In this document: positions 29,642 through 37,702 of the stretch, one piece after another
Numbering within the stretch: position 1 is the first letter of the stretch
Layout: each line of letters opens with the position of its first letter
Source of the DNA: Peteryoungia ipomoeae
GTDB taxonomy: Bacteria > Pseudomonadota > Alphaproteobacteria > Rhizobiales > Rhizobiaceae
Length of the DNA stretch: 64,000 nt
Assembly (NCBI RefSeq): GCF_004912165.1
Contig: NZ_STGV01000007.1
Location: 186,001 to 250,000, forward strand
Direction: 5' to 3'
Translations under genes and position numbers: made by a program
Notes under the pieces: generated by a model
The model's database searches: none
Seen by the model: only the letters and a program-made list of their open reading frames with translations
Told to the model about the DNA's origin: nothing

Positions 29642-29653
29642 TCATATCCTAAT

Positions 29654-30727
29654 CTACCCAAACAACCGCTCATCCCTCGCCACAAAAAACGCCTCGACAC
29701 TCTCCGGCGCCACCCCCTCCAGCGTCGCCGGGGACCATTTCGGGTTTCGGTCCTTGTCGATGATCGCAGCACGTATGCCTTCGTAGAAGTCGGAGACTTT
29801 CACCACCTGAAGTGTGCCCGAAAATTCACGTTCGAGGCAGCTTTCGAGGTCTTTTGAGCGGCGGGCCTCGCGCAGCATCCTGAGCGTCACCTTCAGGCTG
29901 GTCGGCGATTTCGCGCGCATGACGGCGAGCGTTCTGGCTGCGAGATCGGACTGTTCTTTTTCTAGGGCGGCAATGATCTCCTCCACCGTGTCGAAGGAAA
30001 AGCAGCGGTCGATCATGGCGCGGCCTTCGGAAAAGATGCCTGTCGGGCCGTCCACCGTGTAATCGCGGATGATCGAGGCGATCGTTGGCCCGAGGGCCGG
30101 TGCGGGCAGGGCGGCGATCCGCTCCAGCAGGGCGGCAATCCGGTCCTGCGGAACGAACCAGTCGGCAAAACCTGCGGTGATGGCGTCGGCACCGTTCACC
30201 GCCTCGCCGGATAGCCCCATCCAGGTGCCGAGTTCGCCGGGTGCGCGGGAGAGCAGCCAGGTCGCGCCGATATCGGGAAAGAAGCCGATGCCGGTTTCGG
30301 GCATGGCGAGTTTCGTTGTTTCGGTCACGATGCGGTGGCTGCCATGGCTGGACACGCCCACACCGCCGCCCATGGTGATGCCGTCCATGACGACGACATA
30401 GGGCTTGGTAAAGCGCGCAATGCGGGCATTCAGCCGGTATTCGGCTTTCAGGAAGGCGGAAGCCTTGCCGTCACCGGCCTTGCCGCTTTCATAGAACATC
30501 CTGATATCGCCGCCGGCACACAGCCCGCGCTCGCCTTCGCCGGTGACCAGCACGGCTGCGACCTGTGGATCGGTTTCAAGGGCATCGAGCGCCTTGCCGA
30601 AGTCCAGCACCATGGCATGGCTCAAGCTGTTCAGCACGCGCGGCCGGTTGAGCGCAATCAGCCCGAGCGCTCCTTTTTTCGCCGTCAGGATTTCCTCCCC
30701 CTGATAGTCCGCCTCCAGATAGCGCAT
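29654..30727 (-). CDS. 3-hydroxyisobutyryl-CoA hydrolase
   Basis: A 357-residue crotonase-superfamily enzyme of the HIBCH type. The oxyanion-hole segments are ALNRPRVLNSLSHAMV and GLCAGGDIRMFYE (about residues 67-80), with DGITMGGGVGVSSHGSHRIVTE (about 114-136) and PETGIGFFPDIGATWLLSR (about 142-160), which include the catalytic Glu/Asp. The long C-terminus distinguishes it from enoyl-CoA hydratase. It hydrolyses 3-hydroxyisobutyryl-CoA in valine catabolism, which feeds the same propionyl/methylmalonate route as pcc and scpA nearby. Confidence 0.88.
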   Translation of the reverse strand: MRYLEADYQGEEILTAKKGALGLIALNRPRVLNSLSHAMVLDFGKALDALETDPQVAAVLVTGEGERGLCAGGDIRMFYESGKAGDGKASAFLKAEYRLNARIARFTKPYVVVMDGITMGGGVGVSSHGSHRIVTETTKLAMPETGIGFFPDIGATWLLSRAPGELGTWMGLSGEAVNGADAITAGFADWFVPQDRIAALLERIAALPAPALGPTIASIIRDYTVDGPTGIFSEGRAMIDRCFSFDTVEEIIAALEKEQSDLAARTLAVMRAKSPTSLKVTLRMLREARRSKDLESCLEREFSGTLQVVKVSDFYEGIRAAIIDKDRNPKWSPATLEGVAPESVEAFFVARDERLFG

Positions 30728-30803
30728 GCCGTTCTCCCTCGTCTTTTGAGAGAGTTAGATATGCGTCGCGGAGAAAGGGCAAGAGGCGGGGTGTTGCATA
30801 GGC

Positions 30804-30973
30804 AGGGGAACCCCCCTCTGCCCTGCCGGGCATCTCCCCCACAAGGGGGGAGACTGGCTGAGCCGTCGGCCCCTCACATTCCTTTGGTGCCGCAAAGGGA
30901 TCGGCGAACGCTGCGCTCCGCTCTCCCCCCCTTGTGGGGGAGATGTCACGCAGTGACAGAGGGGGTATCCCCA
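30804..30973. repeat. rhizobial palindromic intergenic repeat (RIME-like)
   Basis: The two ends are inverted copies: a G-rich end, then CCCCCTCTG and CATCTCCCCCACAAGGGGGG, each occurring once per orientation (30804-30853 and 30921-30973). The ends themselves match imperfectly. Such C/G-run palindromes are common between rhizobial genes, and the RIME elements of Sinorhizobium are of this kind. It lies between the divergent-ended hydrolase and dehydrogenase genes and has no coding content. Confidence 0.7.
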
Positions 30974-31003
30974 TGCGACAGCCGTGAGCTGCCTTGGAAA
31001 GGA

Positions 31004-31960
31004 TCAGCCAACAAGGTTGCGCGGCGTGCCAGCCACAAACAGCTCGATGTTTTCGATCAGCTGGTCGGCCAGCGCCTGGATTGCCTCACGGCTTGCCCAG
31101 GCAATATGCGGTGTGAGGATGACGTTGTCGCGGGCGGCGATGCGCATCATCGGGCTGTCGGCTGCGGGCGGTTCGCCATCGGTCACGTCGAAGCCGGCGC
31201 CGGAAATCTGGCCGGCGTCGAGAGCCTCTTCGAGCGCAGGCTCGTCGACGAGGCCGCCGCGACCGGTGTTGATGAGAAGTGGTTTTCTCTCCATCAGGGC
31301 AAATTCCCGCGCGCTGATCACGCCGCGCGTCTCCGGCGTCAGCGGGCAATGCAGGGTGATCACGTCGGAGCGCTTCAGGACCTCATCGAAATCGGTCTGG
31401 CCGGGTTTCAGGTTTGTTGCGCCGCGACGGCCGGCGGCTAGCACCGTCATGCCGAACGCCTCGGCGATCTTTCCAACGGATTGGCCAAGCCTGCCATTTC
31501 CGATGATGCCGAGCGTTGCGCCGCCGAGATCGGCAACGGGATAATCGAAATAGCAGAATTGCGCGGCCTGCTGCCAACGACCGTCGATCACCGATTGGCG
31601 ATAGGGAACGATCGAACGGCGCAAGGCGAGCATCAGGGCGAAGGTGTGTTCCGGCACCGTGTGCCTGGCGTAATTCCTGATGTTTGAAACGGCGATGTCG
31701 CGGTTTTTGGCTTCGGCAAGGTCGATGATGTCGGTGCCTGTCGCAGCGACCGCGATCAGCTTCAATCGGGTTGCCTGCGCGAGTGCGTCTGCGCGGACCG
31801 GTACCTTGTTCGTGATGACGATGTCGGCATCGCGAATGCGCTCGGCCACCTGGTCGGGGCGGGTGCGCGCATGGACGATCATCTCGTGCACATAGGACGG
31901 CGGCCTGACCACGGTTTCGGGCGAGAGCGTGTCCCGGTCGAGAAAAACGATACGGATCAT
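31004..31960 (-). CDS. D-isomer-specific 2-hydroxyacid dehydrogenase
   Basis: A 318-residue NAD-dependent enzyme. The NAD-binding motif LGIIGNGRLGQSVGKIAEAFG (about residues 143-162), the catalytic Arg in INTGRGGLVDE (about 228-238), and the acid/His pair with LTPHIAWASREA (about 280-291) are present. It resembles hydroxypyruvate/glycerate dehydrogenases, but the substrate cannot be told. The ATG at 31960 is chosen over an upstream one because AGGAGG lies seven bases before it. It is followed downstream on the same strand by the RIME-like repeat. Confidence 0.88.
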   Translation of the reverse strand: MIRIVFLDRDTLSPETVVRPPSYVHEMIVHARTRPDQVAERIRDADIVITNKVPVRADALAQATRLKLIAVAATGTDIIDLAEAKNRDIAVSNIRNYARHTVPEHTFALMLALRRSIVPYRQSVIDGRWQQAAQFCYFDYPVADLGGATLGIIGNGRLGQSVGKIAEAFGMTVLAAGRRGATNLKPGQTDFDEVLKRSDVITLHCPLTPETRGVISAREFALMERKPLLINTGRGGLVDEPALEEALDAGQISGAGFDVTDGEPPAADSPMMRIAARDNVILTPHIAWASREAIQALADQLIENIELFVAGTPRNLVG

Positions 31961-32064
31961 GGCAGTCCTCCTATGCACGTGCCGGCGTCAGGCCCTGCGG
32001 TGCAGAGGCTCGTGACTCTCATCGGCGACTAAATCGCTCGGAGCCTATAGAGGATTGTGTCAAC

Positions 32065-32091
32065 AAAAAACCCGGGAGCGAGCTCCCGGGT
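32065..32091 (-). terminator. rho-independent terminator of csbD-like gene
   Basis: The stem CCCGGGAG/CTCCCGGG (32071-32078 and 32083-32090) has a four-base loop. On the minus strand it is followed by TTTTTTG. It lies just after the stop of the CsbD-like gene. Confidence 0.85.
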
Positions 32092-32115
32092 CATCTGGTT
32101 CAAAGGTCTCGCAAA

Positions 32116-32313
32116 TCAGTTGCGGGATACCCAGTCATCGATCTCGCGGTCGGCTTCTTCCTGGGTCTTGCCGTAGGCGGCCTGGATCTTGCCGGACAGT
32201 TCCTTGCGCTTGCCGTTGATGACGTCGAGGTCGTCACCGGTCAGCTTGCCCCACTGGGTCTGGGCCTTGCCTTTAAACTGCTCCCAATTGCCTTCAACCT
32301 GATTCCAATTCAT
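32116..32313 (-). CDS. CsbD-family stress protein
   Basis: A 65-residue CsbD protein (MNWNQVEGNWEQFKGKAQTQWGKLTGDDLDVINGKRKELSGKI is the family core). CsbD proteins are small, hydrophilic, abundant general-stress proteins of unclear biochemistry. The upstream region has an exact EcfG promoter (32367-32391, minus), so it is an evident member of the general stress regulon encoded 0.3-6.5 kb further on. Confidence 0.95.
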   Translation of the reverse strand: MNWNQVEGNWEQFKGKAQTQWGKLTGDDLDVINGKRKELSGKIQAAYGKTQEEADREIDDWVSRN

Positions 32314-32366
32314 GGCTTTTCTCCCGTGTTATGTTGAACATCGAGGTGTCGTGTCCTCGGCTCAAC

Positions 32367-32391
32367 AACGCGGTGAGGGATGGGAAGTTCC
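32367..32391 (-). promoter_or_regulatory. EcfG promoter of csbD-like gene
   Basis: On the minus strand GGAAC (32387-32391), exactly 16 bases, then CGTT (32367-32370). This matches the alphaproteobacterial EcfG consensus GGAAC-N16/17-CGTT perfectly, 54 bases upstream of the start codon. Confidence 0.85.
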
Positions 32392-32447
32392 GCCAGAAAC
32401 CAATTTCGACGAGACATCGACGCGCAAAAACAAAGGCGGATGACGAT

Positions 32448-32472
32448 GGAACACTTCTCTATATAGGCCGTT
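32448..32472 (+). promoter_or_regulatory. EcfG promoter of DUF883-like gene
   Basis: GGAAC (32448-32452), 16 bases, CGTT (32469-32472). It is divergent from the csbD promoter 56 bases away and 63 bases upstream of the ATG at 32535. Confidence 0.85.
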
Positions 32473-32534
32473 GTTTGGCGGAGGCTTGCTGACAAGCCGA
32501 TCCATTTCCACTGTGCAATTTCAGGAGATACATC

Positions 32535-32876
32535 ATGGTTCAGGCGTCGAACACCATCAAGTCTGTCGCGGACGAGGCAGCGGAGCGTATCGACAGCAAT
32601 CTGTCGACCGCCGGTGCTGCATCCAGCGAAGACGTTCAGGCCGAGCTGGAGCAGCTGCGCCGCGATCTTGCCGCCCTGACCCAGACTGTTGCCTCCTATG
32701 GCAGTGGCAAGATCCGGGAAGCCGGTGATGTGTCGCGCGAATATGTCGATAGCGCCCGCGAGCAGCTGCGCAATGCCGAGCAGGACATCGAGGCCTATGT
32801 GCATGCCAAGCCGTTCCAGTCGCTGGCCATTGCCGCCGGCGTCGGCTACGTGCTCGCACTTCTCAGCCGTCGCTGA
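32535..32876 (+). CDS. DUF883 (ElaB/YqjD-like) stress protein
   Basis: A 113-residue protein. The N-terminal two thirds are charged and helical (ELEQLRRDLAALTQTVASY) and the C-terminus has the family membrane anchor AKPFQSLAIAAGVGYVLALLSRR (about residues 91-113). ElaB/YqjD proteins anchor to the inner membrane and in E. coli bind stationary-phase ribosomes. It lies directly before a YqjE-like gene, the same order as E. coli yqjD-yqjE. An exact EcfG promoter precedes it. Confidence 0.9.
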   Translation: MVQASNTIKSVADEAAERIDSNLSTAGAASSEDVQAELEQLRRDLAALTQTVASYGSGKIREAGDVSREYVDSAREQLRNAEQDIEAYVHAKPFQSLAIAAGVGYVLALLSRR

Positions 32877-32879
32877 TCC

Positions 32880-33323
32880 ATGCTGCCACTGTTCACACAG
32901 CTCGGCGTCGTGGCTTTCGGCCGCATCAAGCCAACCTATGAGCAGGTCACGCGCTCCGTGATTGCGGGCGCCGTGGCTGCGATCTTCGGGCTTACCGCCT
33001 ATGTCGCTCTGCTGGTTGCGCTCGGCATCTACATCGCCGATTTCCACGGCGCCTTGTGGGCAGCTCTCGCCGTTGCCATGCTCAATGCGCTCTTGGCGAT
33101 CGTCGTCATTGTCGGCGTCAAGATCGCCAACCGCCAGGCCCAGCGCAGGGTGGAAGCGCAGCAGCGCGCGGCGCGCTCCCGTCTGCCGGATCCCGTCACG
33201 CTCCAGTTGCTCGCCAGCGTTCCGGCGCTTCTAAAAGGACGATCGCTCATCACCACGGCGGCCATCGCGGCCATGGTCTTTGCGGTTGCCAAGTCGCAAG
33301 GCGCTGGCCGCTACGACGATTGA
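32880..33323 (+). CDS. YqjE-like phage-holin-superfamily membrane protein
   Basis: A 147-residue protein. Two close hydrophobic helices (about residues 24-47 and 51-78, VIAGAVAAIFGLTAYVALLVALGIYIA and WAALAVAMLNALLAIVVIVGVK) are followed by a basic linker and a third hydrophobic C-terminal segment. This matches the Phage_holin_3_6/YqjE family. It starts four bases after the DUF883 gene and is co-transcribed. Role in stress membranes is inferred from partner and promoter. Confidence 0.78.
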   Translation: MLPLFTQLGVVAFGRIKPTYEQVTRSVIAGAVAAIFGLTAYVALLVALGIYIADFHGALWAALAVAMLNALLAIVVIVGVKIANRQAQRRVEAQQRAARSRLPDPVTLQLLASVPALLKGRSLITTAAIAAMVFAVAKSQGAGRYDD

Positions 33324-33382
33324 CACAGTCTTAGGAAAAGGCTGGCTTTTGGAAAAGGCGGGGAGGCATTCCTCGCCTTTCC

Positions 33383-33607
33383 TCATTGTCGGTCCGATTT
33401 TGTGGCTTTCAACTCCGCCTCATGCAGACGCTCGAGGAGATCGAGCAGATGGGCAGGCGTTCCTTCATCGACGATGCTGTCGTAATAGCTTTTAAGACGC
33501 GAGCCGATCTTTTCATCGACAATGCCGGTTTTCCCGGCATCCTCGCCGGCATGATCCGATCCCGGCGCTTTTTCGTTATCCATCTTGATTTGGCCCGATA
33601 CTTTCAT
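33383..33607 (-). CDS. nepR: NepR-family anti-sigma factor 1
   Basis: A 74-residue protein whose core (about residues 35-65, IGSRLKSYYDSIVDEGTPAHLLDLLERLHEAE) is the NepR signature: two amphipathic helices that bind the EcfG sigma factor, competed for by phospho-PhyR. It aligns with the second NepR at 37849 ([31 protein letters not shown]). It is divergent from phyR. The start is ATG 33607; ATG 33583 is also possible. A GGAAC motif upstream is spaced 13 bases from CGTT, so it is a poor EcfG promoter. Confidence 0.82.
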   Translation of the reverse strand: MKVSGQIKMDNEKAPGSDHAGEDAGKTGIVDEKIGSRLKSYYDSIVDEGTPAHLLDLLERLHEAELKATKSDRQ

Positions 33608-33666
33608 TTGTCGAAGCGGATAGCAGCCTGATAAGAAACGATCCGGAAAAATTGTTCCAGATGGGT

Positions 33667-33691
33667 GGAACTATTTTTCCCAGGCTTCGTT
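33667..33691 (+). promoter_or_regulatory. EcfG promoter of phyR
   Basis: GGAAC (33667-33671), 16 bases, CGTT (33688-33691), 43 bases before the phyR ATG at 33734. It is an exact consensus, pointing to positive feedback of the stress sigma factor on its own anti-anti-sigma gene. Confidence 0.87.
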
Positions 33692-33733
33692 ATGGCAGCG
33701 TCCGCACCTATTCCATACTGATTGGAGAATTGC

Positions 33734-34528
33734 ATGTCCCTTACTGCTCGTGTTGCTAGTCATCTTCCCTATCTGAGGCGTTATGCGCGTGCCGTCACCG
33801 GCTCCCAGACCTCTGGCGATGCCTATGTTGCCGCAGTGCTCGAGGCCTTGATCGCTGATCTTTCTATCTTCCCTGACGAAGGTGACGATCGCGTTTCGCT
33901 CTATAAATTGTTTGTCGTCATTTACGATTCCACCAAGGTCGAGCTGCCGCCGATCACCTCGCCCTTTGCGTGGGAAAAGCGGGCGCAGGCCAATCTGGCC
34001 GCTGTACCTACCCGCGCGCGCCACGCCTTCCTGCTGATCACGGTGGAGGGCTTTACGGCTGCTGAGGCCGCCCGCATCCTCGACGTCAACGATGCCGAGT
34101 TCAACGCCCTGTTCAACGAGGCCTCCCAGGAAATTTCCCGCCAGGTCGCAACCGACATCATGATCATCGAAGACGAGCCGCTGATTGCGCTTGATATCGA
34201 GCAGATGGTCGAGGATCTCGGACATCGCGTCACCGGCATTGCCCGCACCCATGCGGAGGCCGTCGAACTGTTCAACCGCACCAACCCGAAGATGGTGCTG
34301 GCCGATATCCAGCTTGCCGACGGCAGCTCGGGCATCGACGCGGTCAACGATATCCTCAAGGTCGATAGCGTACCTGTCATTTTCATCACCGCCTTCCCGG
34401 AACGTCTTCTGACGGGCGAGCGCCCGGAACCCGCCTTCCTTGTGACGAAGCCGTTTAACCCTGATATGGTCAAGGCGTTGATTAGCCAGGCTCTGTTCTT
34501 TAACGAACGGGTCAGCGAGCAGGCGTAA
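33734..34528 (+). CDS. phyR: PhyR stress-response regulator (sigma-like domain plus receiver)
   Basis: A 264-residue protein. Residues 1 to about 130 resemble an ECF sigma factor (SLTARVASHLPYLRRYARAVTGSQTSGDAYVAAVLEAL, then PTRARHAFLLITVEGFTAAEAARILDV). Residues about 140-264 are a receiver (MIIEDEPLIALDIEQMVEDLG), with the phosphoacceptor Asp191 in VLADIQL and Lys in LVTKPFNPDMV. Phosphorylated PhyR mimics the sigma factor and titrates NepR, which frees EcfG. Start ATG 33734 has GGAGA upstream. The HWE kinase gene downstream is a likely cognate kinase. Confidence 0.96.
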   Translation: MSLTARVASHLPYLRRYARAVTGSQTSGDAYVAAVLEALIADLSIFPDEGDDRVSLYKLFVVIYDSTKVELPPITSPFAWEKRAQANLAAVPTRARHAFLLITVEGFTAAEAARILDVNDAEFNALFNEASQEISRQVATDIMIIEDEPLIALDIEQMVEDLGHRVTGIARTHAEAVELFNRTNPKMVLADIQLADGSSGIDAVNDILKVDSVPVIFITAFPERLLTGERPEPAFLVTKPFNPDMVKALISQALFFNERVSEQA

Positions 34529-34612
34529 TGAACTTGAAAAACTTTCAGTCTGGTGGTTTTTCGCGGCCATGCTTGGCGTGGATGAGCTTCCGATGATGGC
34601 GGAGCTGGAATA

Positions 34613-35602
34613 TTGGTACATCGATTAACCTGGTTTGAACCTCAGCGCGGCGACGACCAGCTGCGCGAGTTTTTCATAACCGCCTTGATGGATTTGGGAG
34701 CCAGTCTGATCCTGCAGGATCAGTCTGGTCGCTACCTTTGCATCACCTCGTTGCCTCCGCGCTGGCAGCTCAAGGAAGGGATTCCTCCAACCGACCTTAG
34801 CATTTTCGGTTCGGAGATTGCCGTCAGGCTGGAGGAACTCAAGGCAGGCCTCACCAGCCACGGTGACAGGGCAGAACTCGAGGTGGAAGCTGGTGACGAC
34901 ACCTTCTTCGAGTTCCGCTGCCGCCTCGTGGAAATGGCCGACAAGAAACTTCATCTGATTACCGTTGTGATCGATCGGACGGAGGATCGGCGTCGCGAGC
35001 GGCTGCTGCGAGCGCTGCTGAGAGAGGTCAGTCATCGCTCGAAAAACCTGCTGGCGATCATCCAGTCCATCGCATCGCAGACGGCACGGCATGCCGGCAC
35101 GCTAGACATGTTCCTCGGCAAGTTCCGGGGACGGTTGCATGCGCTGTCGCAATCGCAGGATCTGATCACCGATTCCAGCTGGCGCGGCGCCTATTTCCGC
35201 GACCTTCTGAAGCAGCAGGTCGATCGCTACGTGCAGGAAAATGCAGATCTCGTAAAGGTCAGTGGCGACAATGTGCTGTTGACCCCGAATGCCTCGCTGC
35301 ATATCGGGCTTGCCCTGCATGAACTGGTGGTCAATGCGGTCAGCCACGGAGATTTTCTCCAGAGGCGCATTCCCATCGAGGTCAGCTGTCAACGCATCGA
35401 GAAGCCCGGTGGTCCCGAGGTGAAAATCGTCTGGGTGGAGCCTTATGGTGCCCGGGAAGAGATCGACAGCAAATCCGGGCGCTTCGGCAGCACGGTGCTG
35501 GAACGAGTCGTGCCCTCATCCGTTAATGGCGTGGCTTCGCATCACTTGCGTGATGGGGAAGTGCGCTATGAGCTCCAATTTCCACTCGAAATCTTTGACT
35601 GA
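34613..35602 (+). CDS. HWE-family histidine kinase with PAS-like sensor
   Basis: A 329-residue soluble kinase. The N-terminal half (about 20-120) resembles a PAS domain (FITALMDLGASLILQDQSGRYLCITSLP). The HWE domain has LLREVSHRSKNLLAIIQSIASQTAR with phosphoacceptor His141, then LSQSQDLITDSSWRGAYFRDLL, the N-box ALHELVVNAVSHG and a terminal G-box. No membrane segments. The start is TTG 34613 with GGAG nine bases before. HWE kinases adjacent to phyR commonly phosphorylate it, so this is the likely PhyR kinase, but the signal is unknown. Confidence 0.88.
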   Translation: MVHRLTWFEPQRGDDQLREFFITALMDLGASLILQDQSGRYLCITSLPPRWQLKEGIPPTDLSIFGSEIAVRLEELKAGLTSHGDRAELEVEAGDDTFFEFRCRLVEMADKKLHLITVVIDRTEDRRRERLLRALLREVSHRSKNLLAIIQSIASQTARHAGTLDMFLGKFRGRLHALSQSQDLITDSSWRGAYFRDLLKQQVDRYVQENADLVKVSGDNVLLTPNASLHIGLALHELVVNAVSHGDFLQRRIPIEVSCQRIEKPGGPEVKIVWVEPYGAREEIDSKSGRFGSTVLERVVPSSVNGVASHHLRDGEVRYELQFPLEIFD

Positions 35603-35643
35603 CGGCCCCTGGCCCCAGGGGACGGTTCCTCTGGAGGCCTGCA

Positions 35644-36705
35644 ATGCGACTGTTTCACTGCACGAACTGCCCCAATGTCGTGCATTTCGATAATACGGCC
35701 TGCGTGATTTGCGACGCGCATCTCGTCTTCCGTCCCTCGCGTCTGGATATGGCGTCGCTGGATGCGTCCGACGGCGCGATGCTGCCACGAGACGGATCGC
35801 CCCCACCACAGCGCTGCGCCAATAGCGGTCTTTGCGGCTGCAACTGGCTGGTCGAAGACGGGGATGAGAGCCGCTTTTGCCTCGCCTGCCGGCACAATGT
35901 CACGATCCCCGATCTCTCCGTGCCTGACAATGTTGCCAATTGGCAGAAGATCGAGCTGGCCAAACGATCGCTCTTTTATTCCCTTCTGCGTTTCAAGCTC
36001 CCGCTCGTCACCCGCAGGGATAACCCTCAGTCAGGGCTTGGATTTGCCTTCCTGGCCGACAATCCGGATCCGGCTGCGGAGGGAACGGTGCTCACGGGGC
36101 ACGACGAGGGGTTGATCACGCTCAATGTTGCGGAAGCCTCCGATGCGGAGCGGGAGGCGCGCCGGGTGACGCTCGGCGAACCCTTCCGCACCTTGCTTGG
36201 ACATTTCCGCCATGAGATCGCCCATTACTACTGGAATGTCCTCGTGCGGGACGTCAACGCTTTCGAGGCGTTCCGCGCTGTGTTCGGCGACGAGCGGCAG
36301 GATTATGCTGCCTCGCTTCAAGACCACTATCGCAATGGTCCGAGTGCGGGCTGGGAAACGGAATATATCTCTGCCTATGCAGCAAGCCATCCATGGGAAG
36401 ACTTCGCCGAAACCTTCGCGCACTACTTTCACATCGTCGATGCGCTCGATACGGCGGATGCCTTCGGCCTCAGAACTGATCCGGACGTCGAGGTTCCCGC
36501 AGATGGCCTGCAACTGAAGCGGACATTTGACAGTTATGCCGCGGTCAATGTGGATGCCCTGATCCGCGCATGGGTGCCGCTGACAGTGGCGATCAACAGC
36601 ATCAACCGCAGCATGGGGCAGCCTGATCTCTACCCCTTCGTGATGCCCGAACCCGTTTTCCGGAAACTCTCCTATATCCACGATCTCCTGCGCCATCACG
36701 GTTAA
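35644..36705 (+). CDS. zinc-ribbon / HExxH putative metallopeptidase
   Basis: A 353-residue protein. An N-terminal zinc-ribbon pair is seen in CTNCPN (about residues 6-11), CVICDAHLVF (about 20-29) and CGCNWLVEDGDESRFCLACRHN (about 64-85). The C-terminal domain has FRHEIAHYYW with the HExxH zinc motif (about residues 186-195) and WEDFAETFAHYFH as the likely third ligand region (about 250-262). This fits the families with a zinc-ribbon plus Peptidase_Mx domain. Its substrate is unknown. It starts 41 bases after the HWE kinase in the same direction and may share its transcript. Confidence 0.82.
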   Translation: MRLFHCTNCPNVVHFDNTACVICDAHLVFRPSRLDMASLDASDGAMLPRDGSPPPQRCANSGLCGCNWLVEDGDESRFCLACRHNVTIPDLSVPDNVANWQKIELAKRSLFYSLLRFKLPLVTRRDNPQSGLGFAFLADNPDPAAEGTVLTGHDEGLITLNVAEASDAEREARRVTLGEPFRTLLGHFRHEIAHYYWNVLVRDVNAFEAFRAVFGDERQDYAASLQDHYRNGPSAGWETEYISAYAASHPWEDFAETFAHYFHIVDALDTADAFGLRTDPDVEVPADGLQLKRTFDSYAAVNVDALIRAWVPLTVAINSINRSMGQPDLYPFVMPEPVFRKLSYIHDLLRHHG

Positions 36706-36731
36706 CCTGGCAGGTCGAAAACCAGATAATT

Positions 36732-36756
36732 GGAACAAGGCAAAGCTCTCCGCGTT
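36732..36756 (+). promoter_or_regulatory. EcfG promoter of exported-protein gene
   Basis: GGAAC (36732-36736), 16 bases, CGTT (36753-36756), just 28 bases before the ATG at 36784. It overlaps an inverted repeat that carries the same CGTT. Confidence 0.85.
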
Positions 36757-36776
36757 AACATTTGTGTAACGCGGAG
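36748..36776. repeat. inverted repeat over -10 and 5' leader
   Basis: CTCCGCGTTA (36748-36757), nine bases, TAACGCGGAG (36767-36776), a perfect 10-bp dyad. It covers the -10 CGTT of the EcfG promoter and the SD region (GGAGAG) of the 36784 gene, so it could be an operator or a leader hairpin that hides the SD. Confidence 0.6.
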
Positions 36777-36783
36777 AGAAATC

Positions 36784-37122
36784 ATGAACAGTCTTGCTGC
36801 TTTGCTTGTGATTGTTGCTTGCCATTCCCAGGACACAAGCTGCCTGGATGAGCCGGTGTCGGTGGTTTCTCACTCCACGCTGACAGAGTGCTTTGCGGCG
36901 CTGCCGCAAGAGCTTCAGCGGGCGCGCAAGCTGACGGACGTTGTCTACGGAGACTGCGTGCCAGTCGACGCCGAGCTGGTCGCAGGAAAAGAAATCCGCA
37001 AGTCGATTGCGCCTGAGCGCCTCGTGGCCTGGTCGTCGCGCGCTGCTGATGTCGAGGATGTGACGCCGCAGGCTGTTATGCCCCTGCCTCGGGTAATCCC
37101 AATTCCACTTGATCGCTATTAG
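36784..37122 (+). CDS. small exported stress protein of unknown family
   Basis: A 112-residue protein. A hydrophobic N-terminus (NSLAALLVIVACHSQ, possible signal peptide; a Cys follows) is followed by a globular part with two further Cys, suggesting an exported or lipoprotein-like protein, and a Pro-rich end (LPRVIPIPLD). No known family. The start is ATG 36784 (GGAGAGAAATC upstream). An exact EcfG promoter precedes it. The next gene starts 20 bases after its stop and is likely co-transcribed. Confidence 0.65.
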   Translation: MNSLAALLVIVACHSQDTSCLDEPVSVVSHSTLTECFAALPQELQRARKLTDVVYGDCVPVDAELVAGKEIRKSIAPERLVAWSSRAADVEDVTPQAVMPLPRVIPIPLDRY

Positions 37123-37141
37123 TGATCGGAAAGGATAGGTC

Positions 37142-37330
37142 ATGTCTGATCTGACGCCACCAGAGGCGCGCGCCCATGTCGATGCCCGTACACGGTTGCT
37201 TGCGCAAGAGGCAGGAACTGACAAGGATTTGGGGAGTTCAGTGCCACCGCTCTACAAGCGTTCCACGACCGTGCTGTTGGGTGGAATGCTTGTCGTTATC
37301 ATCGTTGGTTTGGTGTGGGTCGCAGTCTAA
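37142..37330 (+). CDS. small single-pass membrane protein
   Basis: A 62-residue protein with a charged N-terminal half (ARAHVDARTRLLAQEAGTDKD) and one C-terminal hydrophobic helix (about residues 43-62, TTVLLGGMLVVIIVGLVWVAV). It resembles the small membrane peptides common in alphaproteobacterial stress regulons. No family is recognised. It follows the exported gene 20 bases downstream and probably shares its EcfG promoter. Confidence 0.65.
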   Translation: MSDLTPPEARAHVDARTRLLAQEAGTDKDLGSSVPPLYKRSTTVLLGGMLVVIIVGLVWVAV

Positions 37331-37508
37331 GGCATTGCAAAGACGGTCCGAAACGCCGTCCGGCCTCCAGCAATTCAATGAAAATCCATAAAGATGAAGA
37401 TTTTTCTCGAGACCTCGCGTTTGCGAGGCGTCCATTGGCAAGATCCTGGCCAAGGATTGAGTTGTGCAGTGTATCATGGGAGGCGCGTAGCCGCGCCTCC
37501 CATTGTCA

Positions 37509-37673
37509 TTATGCGCGGCGGAACAGGCGCATGGCCAGCGATACCAGGAACAGGATGATGAAGATCCCGAACAATACCTGGGCAATACCAGCAGATGCGC
37601 CGGCAACGCCGCCAAAACCGAGTACGCCAGCGATCAGGGCGATGACGAGAAAGACGAGTGCATAATAAAGCAT
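37509..37673 (-). CDS. DUF1328 (YtjA-like) membrane protein 1
   Basis: A 54-residue protein (starts [18 protein letters not shown]) with two hydrophobic segments separated by the [14 protein letters not shown] motif, the DUF1328/YtjA signature. Small membrane proteins of this family are typical members of the alphaproteobacterial general stress regulon. An exact EcfG promoter (37703-37727) stands 30 bases upstream. It lies divergent from nepR-ecfG. Confidence 0.92.
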   Translation of the reverse strand: MLYYALVFLVIALIAGVLGFGGVAGASAGIAQVLFGIFIILFLVSLAMRLFRRA

Positions 37674-37702
37674 GAGATTTCTCCTTGTTCGACGACAGGA
37701 TA

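Noticed and set aside
33608-33733. EcfG promoter for nepR-1
   Set aside because: GGAAC is present but the spacer to CGTT is 13, not 16 or 17, so I do not list it as a promoter.
34569-34628. A 19-residue reading frame just before the HWE kinase (MLGVDELPMMAELEYWYID)
   Set aside because: It has suggestive aromatic/acidic residues, but it is too short, with no SD of its own, and it overlaps the kinase start; I cannot support a gene.
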